DNA of 64,000 nucleotides, taken from assembly GCA_900491605.1 (NCBI GenBank), contig UESW01004623.1, positions 289,566-353,565 on the forward strand, in the 5' to 3' direction. Both the position numbers and the translations under genes were made by a program. Positions 9,610 through 22,100 of the stretch are shown here, piece by piece; position 1 is the first letter of the stretch; every line of letters starts with the position of its first letter. This DNA comes from Calamus simplicifolius. Taxonomy: Eukaryota; Streptophyta; Magnoliopsida; Arecales; Arecaceae. A model generated the notes under the pieces. That model worked only from the letters and a program-made list of their open reading frames with translations. It had not been told where the DNA came from and searched no databases.

Positions 9610-12600
9610 TGTAGCGCTCCATAAAGATTTAGGAAACCCCAATGGATTATTACAAGCAGCAAATACATAAAAATGCATCTTGTTTAAACTTTTTATCATA
9701 TGCTCGTATACGCATGTACATTGCTACAAAAATTAAATCAACACTAAACATCATTCTGCTTAGATAATATTTTCATGACATCTTCGGACAGTTTATAAGA
9801 TCGCATTCACAATCGATAACAACCCATAAATACATATATTATACTCATAATTCCCTCCAAAATACAAGTCTTTCTTTCATTTCATCTCAAATATATCTGT
9901 GATACATCACCATGACTCACTATACACATACACATATACAAATATGAATGTCATCCCATACTAGCTTAATATACAAAGCTATCATCTATATACTCATGCC
10001 TCCAAGCAAGCACCACCAACTAAGGGTCCAGTCATACTAACCCATTGATCCTGCCAGATAGGCTCACTGATCTGAACATAAATATCAATTATAGAGAGGT
10101 GAGACCTAAGTCCCAGTGATTGAATAAACACCTAACCATGAAAAATTAAGAATCACAACACCATATCAAATATAATAAGAATACATAGTATGAGTAACAT
10201 GAAACACACATTTGGACATGATACTAGAAAACATAAGACTTAGTGTATTCTTCAAATAATATACATCTTTTTTTTTAATGATAAAGGATAACTTGTAATT
10301 TAGCTTATGCTTCCAATAATACATATCAGTACTGAAATACTTTATAATTAACTTCCCATTGAAAAATAACTCATTAATATGAAGATCCGCGCATGATGCA
10401 ATACAACATAAAGATATGCATTCTTTACCTACAGCCCAGACTTCCTTTATTTAATTTTTTGATCCCCACTGGGATCTACCTGCCCTCTAGCATCTCATAT
10501 AAACCATCCCCCTCGGGTTAAATACTTGGCTCAATGATCCTTTTAAAATCACAATACAAGCTTTTCAAGAGTTGCCCATTGGCATTTCTTTTTCAAATCC
10601 AGATACAAGCTTTTAAATCTTATGATGCTGGGTTGTGTGTGTAATGCCTCCAAGGTACCATTTTACAGTCGCCCTTCTGCAGGTGTACTCTTATCGGATG
10701 CATGACTGGCAATAGAATCTCCGCACAAATAGCACCCCTTATCCATGTGGTTTACCTGGCAAAGTGCTTTATTTCTTAACCCTGAAACCTCAGGTTTCTA
10801 CTCTGCCCCATAAGCTATATAATAACTAACTCCATTGAGCTATGATTCATGCCCCCATGGGCTGCTTCCAACCTGCCCCACTGGGCCTGGTCTAGTGTGC
10901 ACTCATCCTTGATTTCGGAATTCATCGTACGATCGTATCGAAAGGAGGTGCCAGCTCAATAGTAGTGTGAATGCTCATGCTACAGCACAGTCTAAAGGAT
11001 GATAAGCCTCATAGCTACCCTATGCTCAATATGATACATACATCAAACATATTAATTAAGAAGCTTTATCATACAATTATGCCATGTATACATTAAAAAC
11101 CAACGTGTCAAAACCCATGCTTATTTCTTTATGCTTGAGACTCATGCTCAAAACTCATGCTTTAAATCTTGTGATAAAACCCATGCTTAAATATTTGTTC
11201 ATCAAAACCCATGCATCAGAATATCGTATACTAGGTTCTCATTTTTAGGTTTAAAAACATATATAATACTCTACTAAGCATATCATACCTCAGCTAGATA
11301 TTAAACATCACCATACTAGCTTAAAATACATTTTTAGTGCTAGATGAGAAACCCACTCACCTTAATAATTACTCTTTCAACTGGTTCTCAAATCCGGTGT
11401 TCCTACTCCCTGAAACAATCCTCTTGACCTACATCATCATACAAACATAATACCTATTAGGACCACCTGCACAAAAGGTTTTTCTGAAACATGCATGTAT
11501 GCATGCTCAAACCTCTAATATTTTATTTTTTTTCATCCTTTTTCTATCTAAGATTACCTCCACTATCATTTTATAATACAAGAATTTAAGAAAATTTAAA
11601 GCTATGCATGGTCTAGAAAAACTATAGCTTACCTGAAGATTAGATCAATCCCAAGCTTCCCTTCCTTTCTCTTTCCTTTTCTCTTTTCTTCTTCTTCCTC
11701 TTTTTTTCTTTCCTTCCTTCTTTCTTCCTTTCTCTGGTCGAAACCCACCTTTTTTCCCTAATTTCTGGTTGCTTAGGGGCTATGACACTTAAGTGGGTTT
11801 TAAAATGGCTTAGTAAATTCTCATTTTACCCTCGATAACTCTTAATGCATGCTTTTTAAAAAATACATGGCTCACTCATAATCATGATATTTTGCTTTTT
11901 AATTTTCTTTCTCATTTTTTCTTAGAAAAATTAGCAAATGGCCTCGGAGTCTTTTTTTTTCATTTTGCCCCTGAGCATATAATTTTTTATTAATTTATAA
12001 ATTAAATTATTTTTATTTATTTAAATTGATACTTTTATGCCATATTTTTAGAAAAAGATTCTTCTAACTCAAAGAGCTCGATTTTAGAAGTCCAACGGTA
12101 TAAATGGCACTCAAATCGGACTTAAAATGAGCTCAAAATGAAATTTTTAAAATTTAAACCCAAAAAATTAGTTCTTGAGTCGGTTCAAGCAGAATCTTGA
12201 GTCAACTCGAGCACGATCTCAAGTGGGCTTGAGTAGAGTCTCGAGTCGACTTGAGCACGATGCAGAATTTGCTACCTTAATGCTTTTCTGACTGAGTCAA
12301 CTCGTCCAACTACAGGAGTCGACTCAAAAGCGTGCCCGAAGCGTTAAACCATGCCAGAGTCGACTCTAAGCACTAAAATATAGCATATAATGGTATACTC
12401 AAACTAAACTTGATTTTCTTGCGATTTTAGCTGATTAAAAACTTAAATCTCCAAAACACTCAATCAAGATCACTAGCAACATAAGAAATATACTCATTGA
12501 TACCACAAATTTTTTTTTTAACATTTATTAAGTAGCCAACACACCTAATACATTGTTGAAACCATCCAACTTTCACTACCACATGAAAATATCATTAATA

Positions 12601-12633
12601 TTACAAAGATTACAAAATTTTTAGGATGTTACA
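9610..12633 (-). mobile_element. Solo LTR, chromovirus (Tekay/Del)-like, about 3.0 kb
   Basis: On the minus strand it starts TGTAACATCCTAAAAATTTTG and ends GGAGCGCTACA, so the ends form a short inverted repeat TGTA...TACA as in Tekay/Del LTRs. Flanks read CATTTA (9604-9609) and CATTC (12634-12638), an imperfect TSD. Joining the flanks restores a continuous interior of the Tat-like element, supporting insertion. Inside are an AG-rich leader (minus strand, about 11650-11745) followed by a donor-like CAG-GTAAGC near 11635, and a cluster of GAGTCGACTC-like motifs at 12175-12360. No internal genes remain, so it is best read as a solo LTR. Orientation is probable, not certain. Confidence 0.6.
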
Positions 12634-12984
12634 CATTCCCCCATGTTGCACGTCTGTCGTCCTGTTCTAGAGGTGTGGAGATGAGCGAACAATGATGAGT
12701 GATGGAGCCAAGCACATGAGCCCCATAATGAGTCCTACTTGAGGGTTCTATCCGGGTGGGCGACTGAAGCTGTGAAGGGTAGCTGGAGGTGCAGCTTAGG
12801 TGTCTAAGTCGGGGTTCTATCCAGAAGGCCGTCTGGAGGTACCTGGAAGGTTGATCATCATTGTTGCTTGGGCTTGATCATGATCATCAACTAGGTGTGG
12901 CTTCATTAGCTAAATTAGATCCTACGAAGCGCCTTTGCTCACTGTGAGGCCACAATGTATGGCCAATCCTTAGGGGGAGGAGGC

Positions 12985-13817
12985 CTATGGGAAGCCTCGT
13001 GTGCCTCGAAAGCATCGAAAGAGATATAGGCAACGCACGCTGGCTTCGCCATAGAAATAGAGGTTAGAGCAGAGGTTGCGGTACTCTTTTAGGGAGTAGC
13101 TCCTGGATTTTGGGTGCCACTCAAACTTGTTCAGTGGAGTGGGCTCGGTCTTGAGAAGATTCTGAGCACAGTACTTTAATGGCATCTCCACACTTGATAC
13201 ATGGCATGCACGTAGCTTTACACATAACATGCACGTAGCCCCGTTCTTTTAAACTTCTCCTTGAGCTCAGTGAGGAGGGAAAAGTTGGAGAAGAAGTCAC
13301 AGGACATGTTGGAAGTGGAGAGGTTAACCTGGGTGACACGCTGGTTGCCGATCCAGTCACAAGGGAAGGTTTCAGACTCATTCCATTGAGCATAGCCACC
13401 TCGGTATATGGGTTCTTCTCTGGGAGGAAATGCTTGACCTGAAGTAGGACCTCCTTGTCATTCCGTTGGGAGCCTTTGGCAGTCAACACCTGACCGCTTC
13501 CCTTTCTTTCGATCTCCCAGCTGTCCCACTGCAGGTACAGGTGGCAGATCCCATAGCTGTGCAGCCCCTTGATTTTGAGAGTGTCGGTGGACCATCGTTC
13601 CAACATCCCCATCGTTGGATCGTCCAGCCTCGGCACGTAAGCCTCGTCGTGGTAGGTGTCGCGAAGCAAGGCTGATCATGTCCCTTCTGTTGCCGATGCT
13701 TTTCTTGGGGTTCCGATCGAGGGTCTGTGGGTTTAGCCCCCGAAGGCTCGAGCAAAGAGGAAACCGAGTTCGAAGGTGGTCGAGTTCAGAGGTGGCCAAG
13801 GTCAAGGCAGAGTTCAA
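12985..13817 (-). other. Partly open region of the Tat-like interior
   Basis: Minus-strand frames here are longer than elsewhere in the element (182 codons at 13121-13669 and 81 codons at 12985-13230). They carry gene-like strings such as KHFLPEKNPYTEVAMLNG and PLNKFEWHPKSRSYS. The same DNA recurs in unit 2 (17020-17338, 23322-23609 and 32147-32390), where LNKFEWHPKS and EKNP-YRGGYAQWNE are still readable, with small frame changes. I do not recognise a domain. It may be a captured host exon set or an additional element-borne reading frame, or chance openness. No CCHC knuckle, protease, RT or integrase motif is present. Confidence 0.35.
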
Positions 13818-14115
13818 AGGTGGTTAAGGCCTAGGCCAACACCGATGGCTAGATCCAAAGGTGGCCGAGATTAAGGCTGAGTCTAAAGGTGGCCGAGGCC
13901 GAGGCCGAGGCTGATACCGATGGTCAAGTCTAGAGGTGGCTAAGGCCAAGACTAAGGTCGACACTAATGACCGAGGCCAAGTTCAGAGGTGGCCGAGGCT
14001 GAGGCCGACATTGATGGCCGAGTCTAAAGATGGCCAAGGCCAAGGCCGAGTTTAGAGGTGGCCGAGGCCAAGACCGACTCTAGGGATGGCCGAGGCTAAC
14101 TGGCCGATTGGGCGA
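13755..14115. repeat. Degenerate minisatellite, GGCCGAGGCCAAG type
   Basis: Repeated GAGGTGGCCGAGGCCAAGGCCGA-like units of variable length, the most GC-rich part of the Tat-like interior. The same array appears in unit 2 at 32395-32680, so it belongs to the element. Confidence 0.8.
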
Positions 14116-14439
14116 GCCCGACCCTGGTGGCTAACTAGGAGATCCGACTCGGGTGTGGTCACTACTGTCCATGGGGTTTATTGGCCTATCAGATACCCCC
14201 CATACTCCTGAGTTTGTACGACCGCATGCCTTGCATCCGCCCAGCAAAAGGAGTGTAGAACTCTTTATCTTTGCACTTGTCTTTTTATGCTAGCTTTGGC
14301 TTTGACTCCTTCCTAGTGGAAGGATCTTTTTTCTTTTGGCACTGCTTTTATTAATTTTTGTTTGCCTTGTGTGGACATCTGCATATTTTTTAAAGATGTG
14401 CATTTGCTCGACTTAAGCAAAGTTGGAGGTATGTTGGTT

Positions 14440-14830
14440 ACCTTTGACTGGCTAGGAGTAGCCAGTAATCCTCTCCCAACTCGGAGCCAGGAGGTGAATG
14501 CCCGTCAATTGTGAGCTGGATAGTTGGCTTCTCACAATTGTGAGCTGGTTGGGTCTTCATGGCCGATTGAGAGCGGCCAGCACCGTCAACTGTGGGATGG
14601 AGAGTTGGTATCTCCCAATTATGAGCTGACTTTGTCTTCTTCTTTTGACATGAAGTTTGAAGGTGGATGCCCATCAACTGTGAGCTGGGGAGTTGGTCTC
14701 TTCCAACTATGAGTTGACTTGGTCTTCTTCTTTTGATATGAAATATGAAGGTAGATGTTCGTCAACTACGAGTTAAAAAGTTAATCTCTCCCAACTGTGA
14801 GTTGACTTGGGGCTTCTTCTTACTAAGAGC
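14440..14830. repeat. Tandem repeat, about 95-bp period
   Basis: Several units share CCGTCAACTGTGAGCTGG, GAGTTGG-CTCTCCCAA and TGAGCTGACTTGGTCTTCTTC-TTTGA. Part of the interior of the Tat-like element; the open frames across it reflect repeat periodicity. Confidence 0.7.
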
Positions 14831-15104
14831 GACCTGTTGTTATCTATTACAAGTACATAATTTGAGTTAAGGCCTTACCCAGTTGGCCGTTGGCTGCTGA
14901 GGTAGAGATGGATCATAGTCTGGGTGGCTGAATGGGTCGGCGTCCTACCCAGGAGGTTGGTTGGTCACTGAGGCTGAGATGAGGTTGCTGAGACTGGCTT
15001 GGGGGCTATTTTGACCAATTTGAGGGCTACTGCAACCAACTCAGGGGCTATTAAGACTGACCTAAAGGCTACTAAAACCAACCTGAGGGCTATTGAGACC
15101 AATC

Positions 15105-15545
15105 TGAGGGCCTTTTGAAACCCCGAAGGGTGACTCGAGGGCCGTTGGAGCCACCTCGAGAGCCTTTTGGAACCCCAAAGGGTAACTCGAGGGTCACTGG
15201 GACCAAGCTCGAGAGCCTTTTGAAATCACGGAGGATGACTCGAGGATTGCTAGGACCAAGCTTGAGAGCTTTTGGAACTCCAGAGGGTTACTCAAGGGCT
15301 ATTGGGACCAAGCTCGAGAGCCTTTTGAAACTTCGAAGGGTGACTCGAGGGTTGTTGGGACCAACCTCGAGAGCCTTTTGAAGCTTCGGAGGGTGACTCG
15401 AGGGTCACTGCGACTAAGCTCGAGAGCCTTTTAGAACCCCGAAGGGTGACTTGAGGGTTGCTAGGACCAAGCTCAAGAGCCTTTTGAAACCTCTGAGGAT
15501 GACTCGAAGGTTGCTGGGACCAAGCTCGAGAGCCTTTTGAAAAGT
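15105..15545. repeat. Tandem array of about 8 units, 53-54 bp
   Basis: Units have the pattern AGCTCGAGAGCCTTTTGAAA, then CCCCGAAGGGTGACTCGAGG, then GTTGCTGGGACCA. Unit length near 54 keeps frames open on both strands, which explains the 88- and 92-codon open frames. Not a CRISPR array: there are no unique spacers between the repeats. Confidence 0.85.
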
Positions 15546-15889
15546 TGATCTTCATTTTGTAAGAAGACATGAGGTCCTACCTGGGTGGCTTGCTAGAGGT
15601 CCTACCTAAGTGGCTTGTTGGAAGCATTCATCATGAAGTTAGGAGGTCTGTCTTTATTCGTGGAGAGACTGGACGATGAAGCAGCATGGTTGGAGCTTCT
15701 TTATAAAATGCTTTTGGGAGTTTGTCTCATTCTACTGATTTGAATATTTCAGCATGTTGGTGACCTACCCCTAAGGGAATCGTGTTGACTGGAAATGGGA
15801 GGTGCTGGTGCCCTCGCTTGGGCTCCTTCCCGTATCGCTGCCCGTAGGAGGAGAGACCGTTTGGACAATGAGTGAGAGATCGAGGCTGC

Positions 15890-16020
15890 TTGGGGGCTTC
15901 ATGATAGTGGTGCTCTTGCTGATGAGCTTGAGATTGCTCTTGTTGGTGAGCTTAAAGGTGCTCTTGCTGATGAGCTTGAGGGTGCTCTTATTGGTGAACT
16001 TGATGGTGCTCTTACTATCA
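15890..16020. repeat. Short tandem array, about 30-bp unit
   Basis: About five units of GTGCTCTTGCTGATGAGCTT with A/G changes, close to the primer binding site of the Tat-like element. Leader-region arrays are common in Tat-lineage elements. Confidence 0.75.
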
Positions 16021-16095
16021 CCATCTTTTTTTATCTAAAAGGGGAACGATGATCTGCAGGCTAATATTCCTGACGATCCGTACTCTGCCCCCCTA

Positions 16096-16108
16096 CCTGC
16101 TGCGCCAA
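16096..16108 (-). promoter_or_regulatory. Primer binding site, TTGGCGC type
   Basis: Minus strand: the LTR ends TGACATCA, then ACAGA, then TTGGCGCAGCAGG. The start matches the primer binding sites of Tat/RIRE2-like elements (TTGGCGCC...), where a tRNA 3' end primes minus-strand DNA. The following bases have drifted. Confidence 0.6.
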
Positions 16109-16113
16109 TCTGT

Positions 16114-16687
16114 TGATGTCAAATCACCTTCCTTGGTCATCCGTGAATGTTCGATCGCCTTCTCCGACATGGCAAGAGTCTTCCAGCGGGCTTTGCTCGA
16201 TCGAGAGCTTGAAAAAAGTTTTGGAGACCGAAGATTTCGGTAGGGATCCTTCGATGCTCAAGTTAATGCTTTAGGCAATAGTCGTGAGCTTGAGGAAGCT
16301 CGAGAGTTGAGAGGAAAGAACTCTGTATGAGCATGTATAAGCGTGTAGGAGTTGTTTGGCTTGGTCTTTCCTTTGATGTCTTACCTAGTCGGGGGGTCCC
16401 TCTTACCCCTTTTATGAATAGCTTGGAGCATATGAGACTTGAGGTGTGATCACCCATTAGAGCATTTATGGTAAGGGCAGCAATAATGAGGCTTGCTTCC
16501 TTATAACATGTCAGAGCTGATAGGCCATGTCCCGTCCAATGTGGATGGCTACAGCTGGTTAGTGGGCCAGGTCCTATCAGACATGGAAGGCCATAGCAGA
16601 GTTGGTGGGTGCTGCTTGATTTGGATGGTTGCTGTAGGCTTGCAGGGCATGGGCCACCGTTACAACGTTCGCTAGACATGTTCTTCA
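16114..16687 (-). repeat. Shared LTR between units 1 and 2
   Basis: About 574 bp, starting TGAAGAACATGTC and ending TTTGACATCA (minus). It is the 5' LTR of unit 1, because the primer binding site follows it. It is also the 3' LTR of unit 2, because the upstream DNA (16688-17338) matches the 3' interior of unit 1 (12640-13260). Such sharing arises by recombination between elements. Confidence 0.75.
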
Positions 16688-17484
16688 TGTCGCACGTCTG
16701 TTGTCCTGTTTTGGAGGTACGGAGATGAGCGGACAACGGTAAGTGGTGGAGCCAAGTACATGGGCCCCGCAATGAGTCCTATCTGGATGGCCGCTGGAGT
16801 CCTATCCGAATGGTGATTAGAGCCGTGGAGGACAATGGGGGGTGCAGCCTGGTGACCGAGTCGGGTTCTATCCAGGAGGCCATCTAAAGGCACCTTAGAA
16901 GGTTTATCATCACCATTGCCACCTTAGAAGGTTTATCATCACCATTGCTTGGGCTTGATCATGATCATCAACTGGTTGTGGCTTCATTAGCTAGATCAGA
17001 TCCGATGAAGCCGCCTTTTCTCAGTATAAGGCTGCAAATGTACGGCCAATCCTTAGGGGGAGGAGGCCTATAGAAAGCCTCGTGTGCCTCGAAAGCATCA
17101 AAGAGATCTCAGCAATGCACGCCGGCTTCGCCATAGGGAAAGAGGTCGGTGTTAGAGCAGAGGTTGCGGTACTCTTTTGGGGAGTAGCTCCCAGATTTTG
17201 GATGCCACTCAAACTTGTTTAGTGGAGTGGGCTCGGCCTTGAGAGGATTTTGAGCATAGTACTTTAATGGCATCTCTACACTTGACATATGACATTTGGG
17301 TAGCTTTACACATAACATGCACGTAGCCCCGTTCTTTTAAACTTCTCCTTGAGCTATCGAGGCTTAACTTCTACCTCGTCCCTAGGGTTGTTCTTTGATT
17401 CCCACTTTAAGATTCATGCTTGCTGGTCTTCATCCCCGATCTCCCACGATCTGTGTTGCTAGGTTGATCCTGCTTCCCAGAAGC

Positions 17485-18890
17485 ATGGCAGCGCCTTCCT
17501 CTTCATCTCCGTCAGTCTCTGAGGGGTCCAAGCTTGCTGAACAACTCTAGCATCGAGGTAGTGACAACCGGTATGAATGGATTGCTCCGGTGCCATCTTC
17601 GACGGTCGTTGCTGAGCTGGAACAGCTCTTCCCCGACATTGTCCAGGTTCCCGTTCAATCATTGATAGAGGAAGAAGCTAGATGGCAGAGTAAGGTTGTT
17701 TTGGCTCGGAGCCTTTCTCGCTGGGTTCATCCAGATGCTATTATCAGGGAATTCCAGCGATCGGGATTCAAGGAGGAATTGAAGCAGTTTCGTTGGCTAA
17801 TCGGCATTTCCTCTTTCGGTTTTCCGATTGCCACGCCACAGAGCTTGCTCTTGGAAGACCCTGGATTGTTAATGGGCAACCTCTGGCAGTTGCTCAATGG
17901 AAACCAGACTTTCTCTCGGCGAAGAGCTCACTCACTGATGCTCTGCTTTGGATCCGTCTTCCACAACTCCCAATAGAATACTGGACCGATGAAGCCTTGT
18001 CGTCCATTCTATCTGTTGCTGGCCAATTCATGTTTAAGGACGCGTCCACCATAGAGAGGGTTCGTGGAGGTTTCGCTCGAGCCTGCGTTCGCATAGATCT
18101 CAGCAAACCTCTAAGACCGGGAGCTCGGATTCGTGGTAACAGGGTCCCCTTTTGGTAGCCATTTTCTTACGAAAACCTTGAGGGACTCTGCTCCTCCTGT
18201 GGGACTCTACATTGGTGGAGCATTGCGGGGTGGCTCCGGGATCTTCGTCGGCGTCTCCCTCCATTTCGGGTATGAGTTATGGACCATGGATGGTTGCTCT
18301 TCGTCGACGCAAGGCTCCCATTGATCACCTACATTCAGCGCCCAGCATGAAGATGCCTTCGGTTAGCCCTGCTCACCCTTCCTCTGTCTCCCCTGAAGGA
18401 TGGAGCACCCCGAAGAAGACTGCTCGGAGGAATAGTGGTCGGGGTTCATTCCCCCCTTCACTGGAGACTTTAGTTCATGGAGATGTCTCAGACTTGTCTC
18501 CCCCTCAGGCTGAAACCACTGCGTGCCGGTTTCCTTCTAAAGTGCCGGCTGGCACTGAAGTTGAGTTGGGGAAGTATGAACTTTTGGATTCTAATCCAAT
18601 AAGTCCAAGGACCAAAGATCTTAATCCATTTGCATGCTTGGACTTCGATCACAATACTAGCAATGAATTTGGGCACCTTAAGGCCAGTGTGGTGGCCCCT
18701 TCCATCCCAGCCAAGAGGGCCCGGCCTATTGAGCCTATTTCCAATAGAGTGGTCTCCAAAACCACTAAAGCGAAAGGTAAAGGCCTCCCAAAAGGCAAAG
18801 GAAGTGTGCATGCCAATTTCACCTTTTGGCATCTTCAGCTTCCCCTAAGGGGTATGGTGCCGGTTCTGGGCCAGGGCTGAAGAAATCTCG
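17485..18890 (+). pseudogene. L1 ORF1 (DUF4283-type, CCHC) remnant
   Basis: Start ATG at 17485, with an in-frame stop about 22 codons later. Further on in two frames are the DUF4283-like segment with GRPWIVNGQPLAVAQW, KPDF and LLWIRLPQLPIEYWTDEAL (about 17850-18000), then FSYENLEGLCSSCGTLHW (about 18166-18219). The last is the start of a zinc knuckle with two Cys and the His; the final Cys is not in place. After it comes a proline/serine-rich tail. In the family, ORF1 protein coats the element RNA. Stops and frameshifts show it is dead. Confidence 0.8.
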
Positions 18891-19149
18891 TAGCAAGGAC
18901 GGGTCTATTTTGGGGTGTTCTTCTGGGCCTTCTTTGACTCCTCTAAATGAGGCTATTCTGCGGTTTCCTTCTGAAGAAGGCTATTCTGTGTGAAGACTCT
19001 GTTATGATTTTGGACTCACTACAGGTTGAGGATCAGAGACAGGATGGCTGTACTGATAAGGGGTTGGCGAGCTCTTCTTCTATCAGTGCTCAGTTTGCTC
19101 TGGAGAAGTCTGGGGACATGGATGAAGTCCCCCCCTCTCAAACTTTGGA

Positions 19150-22100
19150 ATGAAGATCCTTACTTGAAACGTGCGAGGTGCTCTGAAACCCTCGTTTCGA
19201 TCCTCGTTTGGACGGCTGTTACAGCTTCATGCTTTTGATATCTGTATTCTGCTAGAGACCCATTTGTCTGGGGATAGTCTGATGCGTCTGCGTAGACAGC
19301 TTTCCAGATCATGGGTTTCCTATGCTATTGACTCTGTTGGCCTATTGGTGGAATTTTGGTGCTCTGGAGAAATGACAATATTAGAGTTGATGCGTTCCAC
19401 GGGTCTGGTCAGCAAGTGGCTCTGGTCATCTCTGAGGGGTCCTCTCCTCCCTGGTTACTATCGGGTGTCTATGCAAGCACAGATTTCAGATTGCGTCGGG
19501 ACCTTTGGTCAAAGCTTCATTCCCTACTTGCTCAGGGTATTCATTCCCTCATTGCTGGTGATTTCAACTGTATTATTGGGGCTGAGGAGAAAAGAGGTGG
19601 TCGGCAGTTTGTTCGGTCCCCGACGTTGCTGAGTTCAGAAACTTCATATCCTTTGCTGGGCTTTTGGACTTGGGGTTTGCCGGTTCTCACTACACTTGGT
19701 GTAATAATCGTCGAGGATCTGCTCGAGTGTGGGAAAGACTGGATAGGGCCATGGCTTCTCCTTCTTGGCTTCAGCTCTTTCCATCTACTACTATTACTCA
19801 TTTGTCCAGAATTGGCTCCGATCACTGTCCTATTCTTATTTCTACTATCTCTCCTCTCACCAGAGTAGGCAGTTCAGATTCGAGAAGTTCTGGACTTTTT
19901 ATTCTTCTGCTAGGTCTATTATTTCGCAGGTTTGGCGATTACCTGTCCAAGGCTCGACCTCTTATAGGCTTTCTCGGCGATTGACTCTGGCTAGTCGAAG
20001 ACTCTCTAGATGGAATAGAAGAGAAGTGGGGGACATTGTCATGCAAGTTGAGCAAGTTGAGTCCTCTATTTCTTTCTTACAACGAAAGAGGACCAGGAGG
20101 GTTTCCTCCTTGATTCTGAGCTTTCGACTCTTAGATCCTGCCTTGCTCTGCACCACTCTCTTCTGCTGCAGCAGGAGACTTTTTGGAGGCAAAGGTCTAG
20201 AATCCAGTGGATTAAGGAAGGGGACTGCAACACTAGATTCTTTCATCAGGCTACTTTGAAACGCCGAGCGAAGAACTGCATCCGGCGTATTGTTGATGAT
20301 CAGGGTGATGCTCAGGAGGATGCCCAAGCGATCAGAGATTGTTTTTTCAGTTCTTTCATTCCAGATGGACTGAGCACTCGGGTGAGGGTTCTCCTGTCTT
20401 TCCTGTTCAGCCCCCTTATAGGGTTTCCAATGCTGAGAATGCTCTTCTGATTAGACCGATTACGGCGGATGACATCCAGAGGGCATTATGGGATCTTGGT
20501 GCTGATAAGGCCCCTGGGCCTATGGTTTCCCTCCGTTATTCTTTCGCTTCTATTGGGAGATTGTGGGGCACGATGTTGTAGAGGCTGTTCAGCTTGTTTT
20601 TCAGGCTCACACTATTCCCTCTGACTGGAACCGGACCCTTATCACTCTGGTGCCTAAATGCCAGGATGCTTACTCTCCTCAGCACTACCGGCCGATTAGT
20701 CTTTGTACTACTTTATACAAGGTGTGTGCTCGCATTTTGGTCTCCCATTTGGCTCCGGTGATCCCTCGTCTCATTTCCTTGGAGCATGGTGCTTTTCTAA
20801 GGGGCCGTAGTATTACTGATAACGCTCTCTTAGCCCAGGAGTTCATGTATGACCTTCAGCATGCTTCCGGTAGTCAGAGTCTTATGGCAATCAAGCTTGA
20901 TATGGAGAGAGCTTATGACAGGCTAAGCTGGGATTTCCTGCGCTATACTCTTCATGAGTTTGGGCTTGACGTCACTTTTGTAGACTGGATTATGGCATGT
21001 GTCTACCGGCCATCTTCTCTCTCCTAATCAATGGCGATCAAATTGATTATTTTCACTCTGAGGTCGGGCTCAGGCAGGGTTGCCCTCTATCCCCATTCCT
21101 CTTTATACTCTCTGCTGATGCTCTATCCGGGCTCTTACTCAGGCTCAGTTTGATGCGTCCTTTGCACCTTACTCTGCGGGTCCCCACGGGCCTATTATTT
21201 CACATCTTCTCTTTGCTGATGATGCATCCTGTTAGGAAAGGCTACTATTCATAATGCTTCCATCTTTTCGGCTGTTTTGCGGGATTATTGTGTGCTTCTG
21301 GTCAGAAAGTCAATTTAAATAAATCTTTAATTTGTTTTAGCCCGAAGATGACTCCCGTGTCAAGGGATCTATTGTGCATATCATGGGGATTCCTACTCTG
21401 GCGGATCGGCTCTCCTACCTTGGGATTCCTATCACTGGGCAAAGACCTCGTAGTTCTGACTTCAGTGCCTTAGTAAGGAGGGTCCGTGATCGTCTGGATG
21501 GGTGGCAGATCTCTGGTCTCTCTATGATGGCTCGGATCACTCTCATACGTTCTGTCCTCTCTTCTCTTCCTCTTTATCTGTTATCCAATGCTGCCATACC
21601 TTTGTCATGCTTGAGGAAGATTGAGAGATATTTCGGATTTCTCTGGGCCTCGATTCAGGATGGCCATGGCGTTCATCTTCTTGCCTGGGATATTGTCTGC
21701 ATGCCGATTGCTGAGGGTGGTCTTGGGATCCAGTCTCTTATTGCTAGGAGGGAGGCTTTGATTGCTAGGCATGCTACATGGTTCCTTCTTGATCCGCATT
21801 GCCTGTGGAGCTCCTTCATGCGTGCCAAGTATGGAGATTGGAGTCATTCCATATCCATGCAGTCTCATCGGGGGCATTCTTTCTTATGGAAAGAGGTCTG
21901 TTGTTATGCTGCGGAGATACTGGATTGCACTTCATGGATGATTGGTGATGGCACCTCTGTGGATGTTGTTTAGGACACTTGATTGCAGACCTTCCCCTTT
22001 CTCGATGGCCGACCTTTGTCTGTACTGATATCCCTATTGGTCTGAGAGTCAGTGACTTAATTTCCCAGGATCAGTTGGTCTGGGATTATTCGTGGTTTCT

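Larger units (their letters stand above)
8979..16687 (-). mobile_element. Tat-like non-autonomous LTR element (LARD type), unit 1
   Basis: Two related LTRs (8979-9531 and 16114-16687), both read on the minus strand, bracket an interior without gag-pol domains. Just inside the upper LTR is a primer binding site starting TTGGCGC (16096-16108), as in Tat/RIRE2/Dasheng-like elements. Just inside the lower LTR is a purine-rich tract (minus: GGATGGGGGAGC, about 9532-9545). The interior consists of four blocks of different tandem repeats plus a partly open region (12985-13817). A solo LTR at 9610-12633 splits it. No TSD can be assigned because the upper LTR also serves the next unit. Lineage is inferred from the binding site and layout only. 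Confidence 0.7.

Noticed and set aside
15105..15545. Regular repeat array that could suggest a CRISPR or a repeat protein gene
   Set aside because: Units run head to tail without unique spacers, unit length varies, and both strands stay open only because the unit is near 54 bp. It lies in an LTR element.
18212..18880. 222-codon open frame in L1
   Set aside because: It is the low-complexity tail region of ORF1 in a shifted frame, not a separate gene.
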